Positions 63,450-64,000 of a DNA stretch of 64,000 nucleotides are shown one piece after another. The number at the start of each line of letters is the position of its first letter. Position 1 is the stretch's first letter. The notes beneath the pieces were generated by a model. The model ran no database searches. It was given only the letters and a program-made list of their open reading frames with translations, and was not told the DNA's origin. Position numbers and translations under genes: made by a program. The stretch comes from Streptomyces pactum (lineage in GTDB: Bacteria; Actinomycetota; Actinomycetes; Streptomycetales; Streptomycetaceae), in the NCBI RefSeq assembly GCF_016031615.1, contig NZ_JACYXC010000001.1:2666001-2730000 (forward strand). Direction: 5' to 3'.

Positions 63450-64000
63450 TCAGACTCCGAGGGCGGGGAGAACCACGGCGTCGATGTACGTGAGCAGGTA
63501 GTCGGGGTCGGCCGGTTCGCCGTCGATCAGCGGCCGGGCGACGAACGCGCCGCAGATCATGTGCGGCACGTAGTTCAGGGCCGGGCGGTCCGCGGCGACC
63601 TCACCGCGGTCCACGGCACGCTTCAACGTCTGGTCGAGGGCGGCCATCTCCGGGGCGACGAGCAACTCCCGGAGCGCCTGGTGGAGGTCGGGGTTCTGGT
63701 GCGCGGCCTGGGCCAGCGCGCGCATCAGCGCCGCGTCCTGTTCGGGTCGTTCCCTGCCCCAGAGCACCACCTCACGCAGATCGCCGCGGAGCGATCCGGT
63801 GTTGATCTGCTGCAGCGACACGGGTTTGGTGTTCCGCAGCGCGGTCGCCACCAGCTGCGGCTTGCTCTTCCACTGCCGGTAGAGTGTCGCCTTGCTGGAC
63901 CGCGTGCGCGCCGCCACGGCATCCATCGTGAGGCTCTCGTAGCCGACCTCCGCGAGGAGGTCCACCACGGCCTCGTACAGCTCGTTCTCCCGCTCGGGGG
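63450..64000 (-). CDS. TetR-family regulator (5' end beyond the window)
   Basis: At least 183 residues of a TetR protein, open at the right edge. The HTH reads MDAVAARTRSSKATLYRQW. In the ligand domain the WGRERPEQDAALMRALAQAA segment and CGAFVARPLIDGEP resemble the TetR_C_11/C33 group. The reading frame continues upstream of an internal GTG (63968) through PERENELYEAV, so the true start lies past 64000. It probably controls the MMPL exporter that follows on the same strand. Confidence 0.9.
   Translation of the reverse strand, partial: PERENELYEAVVDLLAEVGYESLTMDAVAARTRSSKATLYRQWKSKPQLVATALRNTKPVSLQQINTGSLRGDLREVVLWGRERPEQDAALMRALAQAAHQNPDLHQALRELLVAPEMAALDQTLKRAVDRGEVAADRPALNYVPHMICGAFVARPLIDGEPADPDYLLTYIDAVVLPALGV

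Overview
The window is a GC-rich (about 72-75%) actinobacterial chromosome segment, almost certainly from a Streptomyces or close relative. Third codon positions are strongly GC-biased, GTG starts are common, and the gene set matches the conserved chromosomal core around glmU-prs-rplY-pth, ppc, tam/tamR, galTEK, ispE-rsmA and pmt of S. coelicolor (compared from memory, no search run). I see no rRNA, prophage, IS element, CRISPR array or large biosynthetic cluster.

Layout. 0.4-7.3 kb: a MacB/FtsX-type ABC exporter, a DHA2 MFS pump and a DivIVA-like coiled-coil protein. 7.6-12.5 kb: a compact polymorphic-toxin-like island with two divergent pairs: a deaminase/SUKH-4 protein and a WHH-nuclease/SUKH-1 fusion on the minus strand, and a YwqJ-like deaminase with a SUKH-3 protein on the plus strand. 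12.9-15.3 kb: an orphan sensor kinase and a DNA-binding protein of unknown function. 15.3-21.6 kb: tRNA-Gln, glmU, prs, a LysR/beta-lactamase pair with many frame breaks, rplY and pth. 21.7-28.4 kb: a broken membrane-protein gene, a repeat-filled gap, an LAXTG sortase substrate, ppc, and a desaturase-TetR operon. 28.8-39.6 kb: a TIGR04222 protein, the divergent tam/tamR pair, an orphan LuxR regulator, the galT-galE-galK operon facing an SSS-family symporter with a small membrane partner, and a second LuxR-type regulator. 40-51 kb: a PQQ-repeat membrane protein, an ABC-F ATPase, a DUF4328 protein, rsmA-ispE, TatD and a zinc-ribbon protein. 51.5-64 kb: rsmI divergent from pmt, a lipoprotein PBP, a DUF1876 protein, a serine hydrolase, an MFS pump fused to a winged-helix domain, and a TetR-MMPL pair cut by the right edge.

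How the parts work together. Housekeeping modules dominate: UDP-GlcNAc and PRPP synthesis, ribosome and rRNA maintenance (rplY, pth, rsmA, rsmI), anaplerosis (ppc), the Leloir pathway, MEP-pathway isoprenoid synthesis, and cell-envelope functions (PBP, Pmt, sortase substrate, exporters). The accessory highlight is the SUKH island: three predicted nucleic-acid-attacking domains sit fused or adjacent to SUKH immunity domains, and no secretion domain is visible.

A second theme runs through the window. At least eight genes show reading-frame breaks, more than twenty in total, and nearly every one is repaired by removing one base, usually from a short G or C run. Catalytic motifs on both sides of the breaks are preserved. 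The sites are in the deaminase/SUKH-4 linker, LysR, beta-lactamase, a small membrane protein, the galK end, the LuxR end, the PQQ-protein linker and the ABC-F linker. This looks like homopolymer over-calling in the assembly, although genuine slippage cannot be excluded from sequence alone. Long GC-rich gaps carry degenerate tandem repeats.
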